A stretch of 64,000 bases of DNA from Clostridium sp. TW13 (GTDB lineage Bacteria; Bacillota; Clostridia; Clostridiales; Clostridiaceae), in assembly GCF_024345225.1 (NCBI RefSeq), contig NZ_BROD01000002.1, forward strand, positions 1 through 64,000, read 5' to 3'. The notes beneath the pieces were generated by a model. The model saw only the letters and a program-made list of their open reading frames with translations. It was not told where the DNA came from and searched no databases. The first letter of the stretch is position 1; the number at the start of each line of letters is the position of its first letter. Made by a program: the position numbers and the translations under genes. Positions 25,453 to 33,783 of this stretch are shown here, piece after piece.

Positions 25453-25500
25453 GGGCTATCCCATTAGCAGTTTAAAACAGCTAGTAGGATAGCCCTTTCT
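25453..25500 (+). terminator. Terminator after the NPCBM gene
   Basis: GGGCTATCC and GGATAGCCC arms with an inner TAGCAGTTT-AAAACAGCTA stem, then a T-rich tail. Confidence 0.85.
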
Positions 25501-25524
25501 TATTTGCACACCATTTTAAATATA

Positions 25525-25998
25525 ACCACTCATGCAGAAATGAGCTATCTTACTTTCTTATATAAGGTAGAAGCTATGGATTATATCATAAAGGATAATT
25601 ACAATAACATAAAAGAAAGGGTTCATCAATGCATAATGAACGCCAATGAAAAATACACTGCAAAGACCACAGAGCTTCAGAAAATCTTCACCATGAAGTG
25701 TGAAGACAAGCTTATAAATGTAGAGTACAATAAAACTTTATTCTTTGAGACCTCAGATGTGATCCACAAAGTTATCCTTCATGCCACTGATAGACAGATA
25801 GAATTCTACGCAAAGATGAAGGAAATCGAAGAAAAACTTGATGAAAGATTTTATAGATGCCACAAATCTTACTTAGTAAACAAAGACAATATCAAAGAGC
25901 TGGATGTGAAAAATAGAATTGCACAGATGATAAACGGAGAAGAATGTTTAATATCAACCCGATCCATAAAAGGTTTAACAAAACAAAGTGAAGAATAA
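25525..25998 (+). pseudogene. Duplicated 3' part of agrA (LytTR domain without receiver Asp)
   Basis: About 490 bp nearly identical to 23522-24018. It encodes agrA from THAEMSYLTFL to the end, including the whole LytTR domain, and lacks the first 88 or so residues with the phospho-acceptor. A frame can open at a TTG at 25504, but there is no ribosome binding site. If translated, the 164-residue product would bind DNA without phosphorylation control. Few substitutions have accumulated, so it is recent or under some constraint. Confidence 0.75.
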
Positions 25999-26021
25999 GA
26001 TTCTTCACTTTGTTTTTATTT
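25984..26021 (+). terminator. Duplicate of the agrA terminator
   Basis: Same arms as after agrA (CAAAGTGAAGA / TCTTCACTTTG) followed by T. Confidence 0.8.
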
Positions 26022-26052
26022 TACATAATAATTGTTCAATAAAAAATAAATA

Positions 26053-26090
26053 GGGTAGCGCCAACGTTTTTCACAATGTTGGCGCTACCC
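26053..26090. repeat. Perfect 13-bp inverted repeat (GGGTAGCGCCAAC)
   Basis: GGGTAGCGCCAAC, a 12-base loop, then GTTGGCGCTACCC. One arm matches the TTGGCGCTACCCC sequence near 7950 and GGCGCTACC near 39150. Much higher GC than its surroundings. It may be a terminator or the footprint of a mobile element. Confidence 0.65.
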
Positions 26091-26128
26091 CTTGTATTAG
26101 TCACAAATTTCACACAAGTGTATAAATT

Positions 26129-26180
26129 ATATACCATATTTAGTATAAGCCGTATACAATTTATACTAAATATGGTATAT
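26129..26180. promoter_or_regulatory. Perfect 20-bp inverted repeat before a secreted protein gene
   Basis: Left arm ATATACCATATTTAGTATAA and its exact complement at 26161-26180 around a 12-base loop. The AT-rich arms and position about 70 bp before a start codon suit an operator or a transcript-end hairpin. Confidence 0.55.
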
Positions 26181-26251
26181 TTTAATGGGACTCCTGCATG
26201 TTTTGACAGTGACTGCATAAGTCCTATTTTCAATAAATAAGGAGGTCTTTT

Positions 26252-27565
26252 ATGAAAAAATTTCTTAAAAAGCTAACAACGCTCTTACTTGTATTAACTT
26301 TACCCTTAACATTTATCCCTAAGGAAGCCCATGCAAGTGGGGAAGTGATAGATGGGGGTATGAGTGTTATGGGCATAGTTGGAAACTTCTTAAGCACATT
26401 TTTCCCACTTATAGCAAAATCCATCGATAATCTCTCAATAAACAATGGAGATTATAATGAGTGGATATCTTTTGCACCCCCTGACTTTGCTCAAGATAAA
26501 TTCTATATAAGTATGTATGATGGAATAAATCCTAATAACTCTAGCCTTTCTTATCGTATAAAAATTTATTCTCAAACTAATGCCAAAAATCCAGTAGAAG
26601 TCACATTAAAAAGTGGTCAACAATATTGTGTTACAGCTGATAGTAATACCCCTGAGTTATACTTTGAATTTTTTAATGGAAATGAAACTACACCTTTTGA
26701 AAGATACTGTTTACCGATGGAATACCACAATAAAAACTTTGGAATAGCTTTAGGTTGTAACAAAAAAGTATATTATCTTCAAAAGGAAACCAACAGAGTA
26801 TATAATGACCAAATGATGTTTAAGCTTTTCAATGTCACTTTTAATTCTAATTTTGATAGAATATATAATGGTCTTTCTCAAGAAAACAAAGAAAAATATA
26901 GTCCTTATATTTTTAGAAAAACTAAAGCTGTATCTAAGAAAGATATGTCTCCTAGTAACTGCGTTGATAATCAAAGTATTCTGAATAAAATTATTTATTA
27001 CCAGAACTATGTACCTAAGCCTTACTTCAGAGAGACTTTTGAGAACAATGCACTATTAGCCTGGGATAGTTTCGGTAATGTAGGTGAAACTTTGCAGAAA
27101 GCATGTGAGGGAGGTTTTTCTTTATATCTTTCTGGTGATAAAGCTTATATATACAAAAATCTTAATGCAACTCAATTTAAAACATTAACTATGTTCTTTT
27201 ATGATGATGCAAGTGTTACTTCCGCAAAAGTTATGGGCACTGCATTTGGCAGTAACTTTGACTCCAGTGACGCATTTGGATCAATATCTATTGGTGTGGA
27301 TACTGACGCATCTAAAAACAATTATGCATTCACTGTTGGCAGAGGTGGTTCTTGGATAACAAGTATACCTAGAAGTACAGGTTGGCATAAACTTACATGG
27401 AACTGTGTTTCTACTACTAAGACAGATATCGCCATAGATGATAAATTTGTATATACAGCATGCGCATATATAGATTCAGTGAAATCTGTAGCTTTAGGAG
27501 ATTGGTGGGCAGACGGTAAAGATTGTGCTGGTAAATTCTTTTTCGATTATGTGGATGTTCGTTAA
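26252..27565 (+). CDS. Secreted protein with C-terminal lectin-like domain
   Basis: A 437-residue protein with a clear signal peptide (KKFLKKLTTLLLVLTLPLTF, cleavage near HASG) and AAGGAGG upstream. The middle part is unrecognised. The last 180 or so residues (FRETFENN..., SISIGVDT, TGWHKLTWNC, FFFDYVDVR) have the layout of a concanavalin/LamG-like beta-sandwich. There are no catalytic motifs that I can name. It could be a surface adhesin or a further bacteriocin-like protein; the region is rich in both. Confidence 0.7.
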   Translation: MKKFLKKLTTLLLVLTLPLTFIPKEAHASGEVIDGGMSVMGIVGNFLSTFFPLIAKSIDNLSINNGDYNEWISFAPPDFAQDKFYISMYDGINPNNSSLSYRIKIYSQTNAKNPVEVTLKSGQQYCVTADSNTPELYFEFFNGNETTPFERYCLPMEYHNKNFGIALGCNKKVYYLQKETNRVYNDQMMFKLFNVTFNSNFDRIYNGLSQENKEKYSPYIFRKTKAVSKKDMSPSNCVDNQSILNKIIYYQNYVPKPYFRETFENNALLAWDSFGNVGETLQKACEGGFSLYLSGDKAYIYKNLNATQFKTLTMFFYDDASVTSAKVMGTAFGSNFDSSDAFGSISIGVDTDASKNNYAFTVGRGGSWITSIPRSTGWHKLTWNCVSTTKTDIAIDDKFVYTACAYIDSVKSVALGDWWADGKDCAGKFFFDYVDVR

Positions 27566-27580
27566 TTAGAGATATACTTT

Positions 27581-27620
27581 AAGAGGTTGGATAGTTTAAT
27601 ATAATATCCAACCTCTTTTA
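27581..27620 (+). terminator. Terminator after the lectin-like gene
   Basis: AAGAGGTTGGATA and TATCCAACCTCTT perfect arms followed by T-rich sequence. Confidence 0.88.
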
Positions 27621-27677
27621 AAACTATATATTTTCTTTTGTTTTATAAAATTATTCTATTCCTTTTTATAATTTTCT

Positions 27678-27727
27678 TATAACGAACAAACCTCAGCATG
27701 TAGTATACTGGGGTTTGTTCGCTATAG
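27678..27727. repeat. Inverted repeat with CGAAC/GTTCG ends
   Basis: ATAACGAACAAACC and GGGTTTGTTCGCTAT around an 18-base loop. The arms contain CGAAC and GTTCG half-sites, but they are too far apart for a LexA box. Confidence 0.55.
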
Positions 27728-27811
27728 GAGAATGAGTGTTTTCTTAGATAGAAAAAACCATAATAAATAGTATGCATATTATTTATCAAGGTGATTAGAA
27801 TCCTGATTATT

Positions 27812-27905
27812 AGTATATCATGATATCATCTTTTCATTAAATCATTATATCTTCTTATCATGAAATAATGATTTATTCTTATCATGTTTTCTTTATATTA
27901 TTTTC
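27812..27905. repeat. AT-rich palindromic repeat cluster, copy 2
   Basis: Contains TATATCATGATATCATC, TTATCATGAAATAATG and TCTTATCATG, related to the cluster before the NPCBM gene and the two near the rep gene. Confidence 0.6.
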
Positions 27906-28056
27906 TATCTAGTTGGAAATACACTACGCCACCAGATGAAATTAAAGTGTTTTTATCTTTTATATAGGGAAAGCCTAATTAAGTGTTAAAGTCATCAATA
28001 GATATTTCAGTAATAGTATCACCTTTTATGCCCAATTTTTCAAAAGTAACATGTTG
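27898..28056 (-). pseudogene. C-terminal remnant of a lipoprotein like the 42.9-kb gene
   Basis: Read on the minus strand it gives QHVTFEKLGIKGDTITEIS, a TAA inside the frame, then YIKDKNTLISSGGVVYFQLD ending at the same position as the intact gene. The lipoprotein at 42883-43545 has NHVTLDKLGIKGNSVTEVE and FYIKDKNTLILSGGGVYLQL at the matching place. The upstream part is absent, so this is a decayed copy. Confidence 0.85.
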
Positions 28057-28182
28057 TTTGCGTATATTAATATATTAACTTAATATACATTGACAGAGTC
28101 ATAAAGTTTGATTATTTAAAAAATATTATAACCTCAATAATGAGGTGTATACTGTAAATAAGAAAGATTTTTGATAAACTGC

Positions 28183-28211
28183 TTTACAAAAATAGGATTA
28201 CTTACTCTTTT
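28183..28211 (+). promoter_or_regulatory. UviA-type promoter of the uviBA operon
   Basis: TTTACA, 16 bp, CTCTTTT. This matches the promoter form used by TcdR/BotR/UviA-group sigma factors and the boxes before all three bacteriocin genes, implying that UviA activates its own operon. Confidence 0.75.
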
Positions 28212-28288
28212 ATTATTAGAGTTTTTGCAATAGTAATCTAGTTAAAATTTATAATATAGAATTTTAAATAAAGAAAGGAGATGAAATT

Positions 28289-28483
28289 ATGGAAGCTGAC
28301 GTTTTAAAGCTAATTGCTACCCAAGGAGCCTTTGCAATTTTATTTTCATATCTACTATTTTACGTTTTAAAAGAAAATAGTAAGAGAGAAACAAATTATC
28401 AGAATATAATTACTGAATTAACCTCTGTATTGCCTACAATTAAACAGGATATAGAAGAAATAAAAGAAAAAGTGTTAAAATAA
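28289..28483 (+). CDS. uviB: UviB/BhlA holin-like protein
   Basis: A 64-residue protein with AAAGGAGATG upstream. One hydrophobic helix near the N-terminus (residues 8-27) is followed by a charged helical tail ending EEIKEKVLK: the BhlA/UviB family pattern. On clostridial bacteriocin plasmids uviB is UV-inducible, lies beside uviA and is thought to help release the bacteriocin by permeabilising the membrane. The same neighbourhood is seen here. Confidence 0.88.
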   Translation: MEADVLKLIATQGAFAILFSYLLFYVLKENSKRETNYQNIITELTSVLPTIKQDIEEIKEKVLK

Positions 28484-28611
28484 ATACTGTTTATACAAAA
28501 AAATGCATTATTGGAACTTAAAATTAAATATTAAAAATATTTCATTTACAACCTTTACCTTTTCGAAGTTTATGTATCTATATACATAAAAAAGAAATTT
28601 GGAGGGGTATT

Positions 28612-29136
28612 ATGGCAAATGAGATATTAAGTTTAATAGAAAGGTGTCAAAAAGGAGATAAGGACTCACTGATATTACTATTGCAAAAATTTGATCCCTT
28701 ATTAAATAAATATTCAAGAATGCTTAATTATAAGGATGGTGAGGATGAAAAGCAGGATTTAGTATTAGAATTTATAAAAGTAGTTAAAAAAATCCCAATA
28801 TATGAAGACGGTTTCAAAGAAGATAAAGTTGCAGTATCATATATAAACAGAGCTATAAAATATAAATACATACAGCTATCTAAAAAAAGTAGATGCATTA
28901 ATAATTCTGAATTTTCATGTGAATATGATATTGGGAATTGTGAAGATTCTACAGAAAATAAGTTTATATTAAGTGAACTTATTAATAATTTAAGTGATAT
29001 AGAAAAATCTGTAATAAAACTTAGGTATTTTGCGGGACTTAGCGATAGAGAAATTGCTTCAATTAATAATATTAGTAGACAAGCTGTTAATCAAAATAAA
29101 AACAGGGCCTTAAAAAAATTAAGACAGTACTTTTAA
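28612..29136 (+). CDS. uviA: UviA/TcdR-group RNA polymerase sigma factor
   Basis: A 174-residue group V sigma factor with TTGGAGGGG upstream. Region 2 (MLNYKDGEDEKQDLVLEF) and region 4 with a helix-turn-helix (LSDREIASINNISRQAVNQ) are recognisable. Members direct toxin or bacteriocin genes in clostridia (TcdR, BotR, TetR, UviA). The four TTTACA-16-CTCTTT promoters in the next 14 kb define its probable targets. How it is induced is not visible; I found no convincing LexA box upstream of uviB. Confidence 0.88.
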   Translation: MANEILSLIERCQKGDKDSLILLLQKFDPLLNKYSRMLNYKDGEDEKQDLVLEFIKVVKKIPIYEDGFKEDKVAVSYINRAIKYKYIQLSKKSRCINNSEFSCEYDIGNCEDSTENKFILSELINNLSDIEKSVIKLRYFAGLSDREIASINNISRQAVNQNKNRALKKLRQYF

Positions 29137-29227
29137 TATATTATGTTAATAAGAACAATTAATATAGTATATGATTATAACTAATTTATAATAAGAACTT
29201 ATAAAATAAATATTGTTAATTTAAATG

Positions 29228-29275
29228 AAAATAGCTATATCAAAATGAATTTATACGCTTTGATATAGCTATTTC
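29228..29275 (+). terminator. Terminator after uviA
   Basis: ATAGCTATATCAAA and TTTGATATAGCTAT perfect 14-bp arms followed by T-rich DNA. Confidence 0.85.
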
Positions 29276-29302
29276 CTATACTTTTTACATAAGAAAGTGA
29301 TA

Positions 29303-29358
29303 TGACAATAGGTTTAATAGATTGAAATGAAGCGGTCACTCCATTATATAGAGATTTA
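29303..29358 (+). pseudogene. Short relic of a bacteriocin module
   Basis: CAATAGGTTTAATAGATTG and GAAGCGGTCACTCC then ATTATATAGAG match the coding sequence for IGSIDPHEAATPLYK at about 30505-30545. No frame remains. It marks where an older copy of the SH3-like module once stood. Confidence 0.65.
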
Positions 29359-29471
29359 TGACAAATGCACATAGTGTGTAAAGGAAATCAAACATATAAA
29401 ATACATATTTTTGAATATCTGTATATTGGCTGTATTATATGATAAAGTATTTATGGAATGGAGATGATTGA

Positions 29472-29942
29472 ATGAAAAAAAAGAAGTTTTATATATTTAT
29501 TGCCCTAATAATTCCTATTATTATTTTTTTCATTGTGAAAGAGTTCATTATAAACTTTGTGCCTCCAGTTTCAGGTGGAGGAGACTTCAGCTATAACATA
29601 ACAAAGAAATATAAATTTGCCAGAACAAATAGATATTCATCATATATATATGATGATGTTGAAGACAACGATCTCTGTAGAATTGATACTTTTGTAGATA
29701 GCTTTGGTTTTGATGATAATTTTATAATAGCAAAACAAGTTAGACCTAAAGAAGTTTATCATGATGAGATTTATACCCCAAAGGTTCCAGATGAAAATGA
29801 AACCTGGTATTGGATTATGGATATTAAAATAGACAAAAGGTATGGTCCTTATAAAAATTTAAATGATTTTAACAAAGCAAAAAATCAGTTAAAGGTAAGT
29901 AATAATATAAAACTTTACCCTTATAACCATTATAGAAAGTGA
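29472..29942 (+). CDS. Membrane-anchored DUF3997-like protein
   Basis: A 156-residue protein with an N-terminal membrane anchor (residues 6-27, no lipobox) and an outside domain containing GGGDFSY, DDNFIIAKQ, WYWIMDIK and KRYGPY, which resembles DUF3997. It lies just before the first bacteriocin and reads the same way, from its own upstream region. An immunity or accessory role is inferred from position only. Confidence 0.6.
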   Translation: MKKKKFYIFIALIIPIIIFFIVKEFIINFVPPVSGGGDFSYNITKKYKFARTNRYSSYIYDDVEDNDLCRIDTFVDSFGFDDNFIIAKQVRPKEVYHDEIYTPKVPDENETWYWIMDIKIDKRYGPYKNLNDFNKAKNQLKVSNNIKLYPYNHYRK

Positions 29943-30073
29943 AGTTATTTTCTATCTTTATATAATGACTTATCAAAACACCATATCCGAGAAGATTGGT
30001 TTAAATCTAGTGGGTATTCGCTTTAACTTTGATATTACAAAAAATCTAACTTATAAAAAAATTATTTTCCATG

Positions 30074-30102
30074 TTTACAAATCTGACAATAAACCCTCTT
30101 TT
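30074..30102 (+). promoter_or_regulatory. UviA-type promoter of bacteriocin 1
   Basis: TTTACA at 30074-30079, 16-bp spacer, CTCTTTT at 30096-30102. About 140 bp around it, including the inverted AACCCTCTTTT / AAAAGAGGGTTT near the start codon, is repeated before bacteriocin 2 and in diverged form before bacteriocin 3. Confidence 0.8.
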
Positions 30103-30171
30103 ATTTAATGTAATTACTTCAAGCTTGATTTAAGTTATGAAATTAAACATTAATGAAAAGAGGGTTTAAAT

Positions 30172-32961
30172 ATGTCAAATGTACTTCCAAATATAACACC
30201 AGGAGATGTGGTACCAGGTGGTTTCACTTATCCAAACAATGCACAATTAGTAGGAGACTTTTTATATCTTAGAGATGCGGATGGAAATGGAGTTGGAGGG
30301 CATCAAGTTGATGCAGGAGATAAAATTACTGTATTGGATATAGGATTTGCAAAGCAATTAGCCTTGGTACAATACCCAGCAGGTAATGTTGTAAGACAAG
30401 GTTATATAAATAACAATACAAATATAATAAAATACTTTAATCAAGGTAAATGGAATAACGGTTCAACTTCTGAGACCGTATATAATGAAAATGATGTGGC
30501 AATAGGGTCAATAGATCCACATGAAGCAGCCACTCCACTATATAAAGCTGGAGGAAAAATACATGTAGTATACAATACTAGTAAGGGAGCAAACACTAAA
30601 TCTGGATATGTAGCCTATGATGGTGGTTTTAGTGGTTTTGGTGGTTCTTCTGGTTCTTCTGGTCTTGAAAATGGTATAGCACCAGGAGATGTAGTGCCAG
30701 GTGGTTTCACTTATCCAAACAATGCACAATTAGTAGGAGACTTTTTATATCTTAGAGATGCTAATGGAAATGGAGTTGGAGGACACCAAGTTGACACTGG
30801 GGACAAGGTTACTGTATTAGATGTAGGATATACAAAGCAGTTAGTTCTACTTCAATATCCAGCAGGTAATGTTGTAAGACAAGGTTATGTAAATAATGAT
30901 ACAAAGATAATAAAATACTTTAATCAAGGTCAATGGCATAATGGCTCTACTTCTGAAACTGTATATGATGAAAATAATGTGGCAATAGGTTCACTAGATC
31001 CACATGAATCAGCTACACCAATATATAAGAGAAATGGTATGACTCATGTAGTTTACAATACAGATAAGGGGGCTAACACTAAGTCTGGATTTGTTAAATA
31101 TGAAGGTGGTAGTAGTAGTTCTTCTGGCCTTGAAAATGGTGTAGCACCAGGAGATGTAGTGCCAGGTGGTTTCACTTATCCAAACAATGCACAATTAGTA
31201 GGAGACTTTTTATATCTTAGAGATGCTAATGGAAATGGAGTTGGAGGACACCAAGTTGACACTGGGGACAAGGTTACTGTATTAGATGTAGGATATACAA
31301 AGCAGTTAGTTCTACTTCAATATCCAGCAGGCAATGTTGTAAGACAAGGTTATGTAAATAATGATACAAAAATAATAAAATACTTTAATGAAGGTCAATG
31401 GCATAACGGTTCTACTTCTGAAACTGTATATGATGAAAATAATGTGGCAATAGGTTCACTAGATCCTTATGAATCAGCTACACCAATATATAAAAGAAAT
31501 GGTATGACTCATGTAGTTTACAATACAGATAAGGGGGCTAACACTAAATCTGGATTTGTTAAATATGAAGGTGGCTCAGCTCAGGTTATAGATATACCAT
31601 ATGTAACAGTAGCTGGTGCTGATAAAATTCAGTATGGAACAAGCGGAAAGGGCAGACCATTAATTGCTCATAAAATTGGAAGTGGATCAAATTCCTTGGT
31701 AATGGTATGTGAAGTTCACGGTTTTGAAGATCATTGGAGCAAGGATGGTATAGAACTAGTTAACATTGGAAATGACTTAATTAAAAATCTTGTAAGCTCA
31801 GGCACTAATGGATGGTCAGTATATGTAATACCATCAGCAAATCCAGATGGACTAGCTGAAGGATATACCAAGGATGGCCCTGGAAGATGCACTATAGTTG
31901 GACAAATAGATATTAATAGAGACTTCCCTGTAGGATTTACTCATAATACAAGTTCAAGAAATTATACTGATAGCGCACCACTCACTGTACCTGAATCTAA
32001 ACAATTGAGTGATTTTCTGCAAGGAGTAAAAAATTCAACACCTGGACAAATGGTTGTTATAGATTTACACGGATGGGAAGGCGCTGCTATAGGTAATCCA
32101 GAAATAGGACAATATTTCAGAAATCAATTTGGCTTTGAACAAAGAAATGGATATGGTGAAGATCAAGGCTATTTAATTGCATGGACAAATTCAGTTCTTG
32201 GAGCAAAATCAGCATTGATTGAATTACCAACAGCTACTTATAGTCATAGTGATGTTGTTAATGGAAACTATTCTCAAAAGATAACAAATGCAGTTAATGC
32301 AATACTTGCAAATAATCCTGGAACAAAAGTTGCTGGAAAGACTTACTCAGATGCAATGGATTGCATAAGCACAATTTTATATAATATGGGTTATCAAAAT
32401 AAACTTGATGCTAATATTCCTTTTAAATTTATTGTTGGAAATTTTGAGGTAGACGTAACTATCGGATCTACTTCTACTATGACGCTATCAGACGGTAAGG
32501 TAGGTAATATTTCTATAAAAAATGGGAAACCTTCATTTGATTTAAGCGACTTCCCGATTACTGAATATATAAAATTACAATCAAAATTAGATGAGCTCGC
32601 TCTTAAAATAGGTAACGGAAATATTTCAATTGCATTAAGTTCAAAGCAAAAAATAACAATAGAAATTAAATTTGATTTAGATGCTTTAGTATATTTATCA
32701 AAAAATTTATATTGCAAAATAGAAATATCAATTCACGAAGATTATCCTTCAGAAGAAATATCTAATATGGAAAAGGCGAGTCAATATTGTAACAGTGCAT
32801 CTGTAGATCTTAATATTGATTGGAAGCATTTAACACAAGGCTTTTTAGTAGCTCTTGGAGTTAGCGGATTGGTATTCTTAAAATTAGGAGGAACTGTCAA
32901 TAAAACTATAGATTCATTCATAAAAAAAATGCTTGAACTTTTTGGAGCGATTGCTGGTTAA
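30172..32961 (+). CDS. Modular bacteriocin/lysin 1: SH3-like repeats, M14 peptidase, membrane-active-like C-terminus
   Basis: A 929-residue protein without signal peptide. Residues 1-460 are three copies of a module of about 155 residues, each with two SH3-like units (GFTYPNNAQLVGDFLYLRD; HNGSTSETVYDENNVAIGS) joined by Ser/Gly linkers, probably binding the target wall. Residues 475-700 are an M14 zinc peptidase: HGFED (H516, E519), NPDG, DINRDFP, DLHGWEG (H633) and LIELP (E684). The last 210 residues are unlike bacteriocin 2 and end in a hydrophobic helix (FLVALGVSGLVFLKLGG) plus an amphipathic tail, suggesting membrane action. The lack of signal peptide fits release by UviB-mediated lysis. 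The toxin function of the C-terminus is inference. Confidence 0.85.
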   Translation: MSNVLPNITPGDVVPGGFTYPNNAQLVGDFLYLRDADGNGVGGHQVDAGDKITVLDIGFAKQLALVQYPAGNVVRQGYINNNTNIIKYFNQGKWNNGSTSETVYNENDVAIGSIDPHEAATPLYKAGGKIHVVYNTSKGANTKSGYVAYDGGFSGFGGSSGSSGLENGIAPGDVVPGGFTYPNNAQLVGDFLYLRDANGNGVGGHQVDTGDKVTVLDVGYTKQLVLLQYPAGNVVRQGYVNNDTKIIKYFNQGQWHNGSTSETVYDENNVAIGSLDPHESATPIYKRNGMTHVVYNTDKGANTKSGFVKYEGGSSSSSGLENGVAPGDVVPGGFTYPNNAQLVGDFLYLRDANGNGVGGHQVDTGDKVTVLDVGYTKQLVLLQYPAGNVVRQGYVNNDTKIIKYFNEGQWHNGSTSETVYDENNVAIGSLDPYESATPIYKRNGMTHVVYNTDKGANTKSGFVKYEGGSAQVIDIPYVTVAGADKIQYGTSGKGRPLIAHKIGSGSNSLVMVCEVHGFEDHWSKDGIELVNIGNDLIKNLVSSGTNGWSVYVIPSANPDGLAEGYTKDGPGRCTIVGQIDINRDFPVGFTHNTSSRNYTDSAPLTVPESKQLSDFLQGVKNSTPGQMVVIDLHGWEGAAIGNPEIGQYFRNQFGFEQRNGYGEDQGYLIAWTNSVLGAKSALIELPTATYSHSDVVNGNYSQKITNAVNAILANNPGTKVAGKTYSDAMDCISTILYNMGYQNKLDANIPFKFIVGNFEVDVTIGSTSTMTLSDGKVGNISIKNGKPSFDLSDFPITEYIKLQSKLDELALKIGNGNISIALSSKQKITIEIKFDLDALVYLSKNLYCKIEISIHEDYPSEEISNMEKASQYCNSASVDLNIDWKHLTQGFLVALGVSGLVFLKLGGTVNKTIDSFIKKMLELFGAIAG

Positions 32962-33020
32962 AATTGCTGTAAATAGCGATGTACTAAATTCTCATAAAAT
33001 ATAATCAACACTAATTTATT

Positions 33021-33073
33021 CACCAAAATTATTTTCAAGTTTAAATTTGAAATAATTTTGGTGATATTTTTAT
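33021..33073 (+). terminator. Terminator after bacteriocin 1
   Basis: ACCAAAATTATTTCA-type arms (CACCAAAATTATTT / AAATAATTTTGGTG) followed by a T run. Confidence 0.85.
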
Positions 33074-33199
33074 ATCTAGTGAGGATTATAAACTTATGAG
33101 AATAGTTCAAATTTTAATCAAAATAAAAATTGGCATTAAACAATTATACATATGTATTATAATAATATATAGTAAAAATAATGAAGTTAAGGGGTTATT

Positions 33200-33763
33200 A
33201 TGGATATAATATATAAAAATGAGTTAGAGGATTTTATTAACTTTCAAATATTTCAAATAAGTGGCTCAAAAGGAAGAATACGTGATCCAATAAAAAGACG
33301 TGGTCCAATAAGAAGATATGGTTTTGCAATCATTCCTTTGCTTATATTTATTTATTCTTTTAAGAATACTTTTATAATGAAAAATTCATTTGATAGGAGA
33401 GTTGCGCTCTATAATACACTATTATTTGCTTTATTAACCGTAATAATTATATTCTTCTATCCTAAAATTTATTATTGGAGTTTAAAAAAGAAGATATCCT
33501 ACCTCTATAATAGTGATGATAAAATATATTTAGAAATAAATACTGATGGAATAATTGATCACAAAGAAAAGGGTTTTTGTAAAATGCTGTGGCAGGCAGT
33601 AAATAAAGTGGAGCTAACTTCTAAATACTTACATATTTTCATTAGCAATAGCAGTGTTTATATAATCCCTTTATCTGCAATTGAAAAACCTGATGAATTA
33701 GAAGAACTGCTAACCAATGTTAGCAAAGATAAAGATATTAATTTTAAAAAATATGCTAATTAG
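33200..33763 (+). CDS. YcxB-like membrane protein, candidate immunity protein
   Basis: A 187-residue protein with AAGGGG upstream. Two hydrophobic segments (about residues 45-60 and 75-95) are followed by a C-terminal soluble domain (EINTDGIIDHKEK...MLWQAVNKVEL...VYIIPLSAI) typical of the YcxB-like fold. YcxB-like proteins often sit beside toxins, so protection against bacteriocin 1 is plausible. It is followed after 20 bp by a related larger gene. Confidence 0.7.
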   Translation: MDIIYKNELEDFINFQIFQISGSKGRIRDPIKRRGPIRRYGFAIIPLLIFIYSFKNTFIMKNSFDRRVALYNTLLFALLTVIIIFFYPKIYYWSLKKKISYLYNSDDKIYLEINTDGIIDHKEKGFCKMLWQAVNKVELTSKYLHIFISNSSVYIIPLSAIEKPDELEELLTNVSKDKDINFKKYAN

Positions 33764-33783
33764 ATGATTTTGGAGTTGAGATT

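Noticed and set aside
27678-27727. Possible LexA box (CGAAC...GTTCG) upstream of uviB
   Set aside because: The half-sites are separated by far more than the few bases of a LexA site and form a hairpin; it is not evidence for SOS control.
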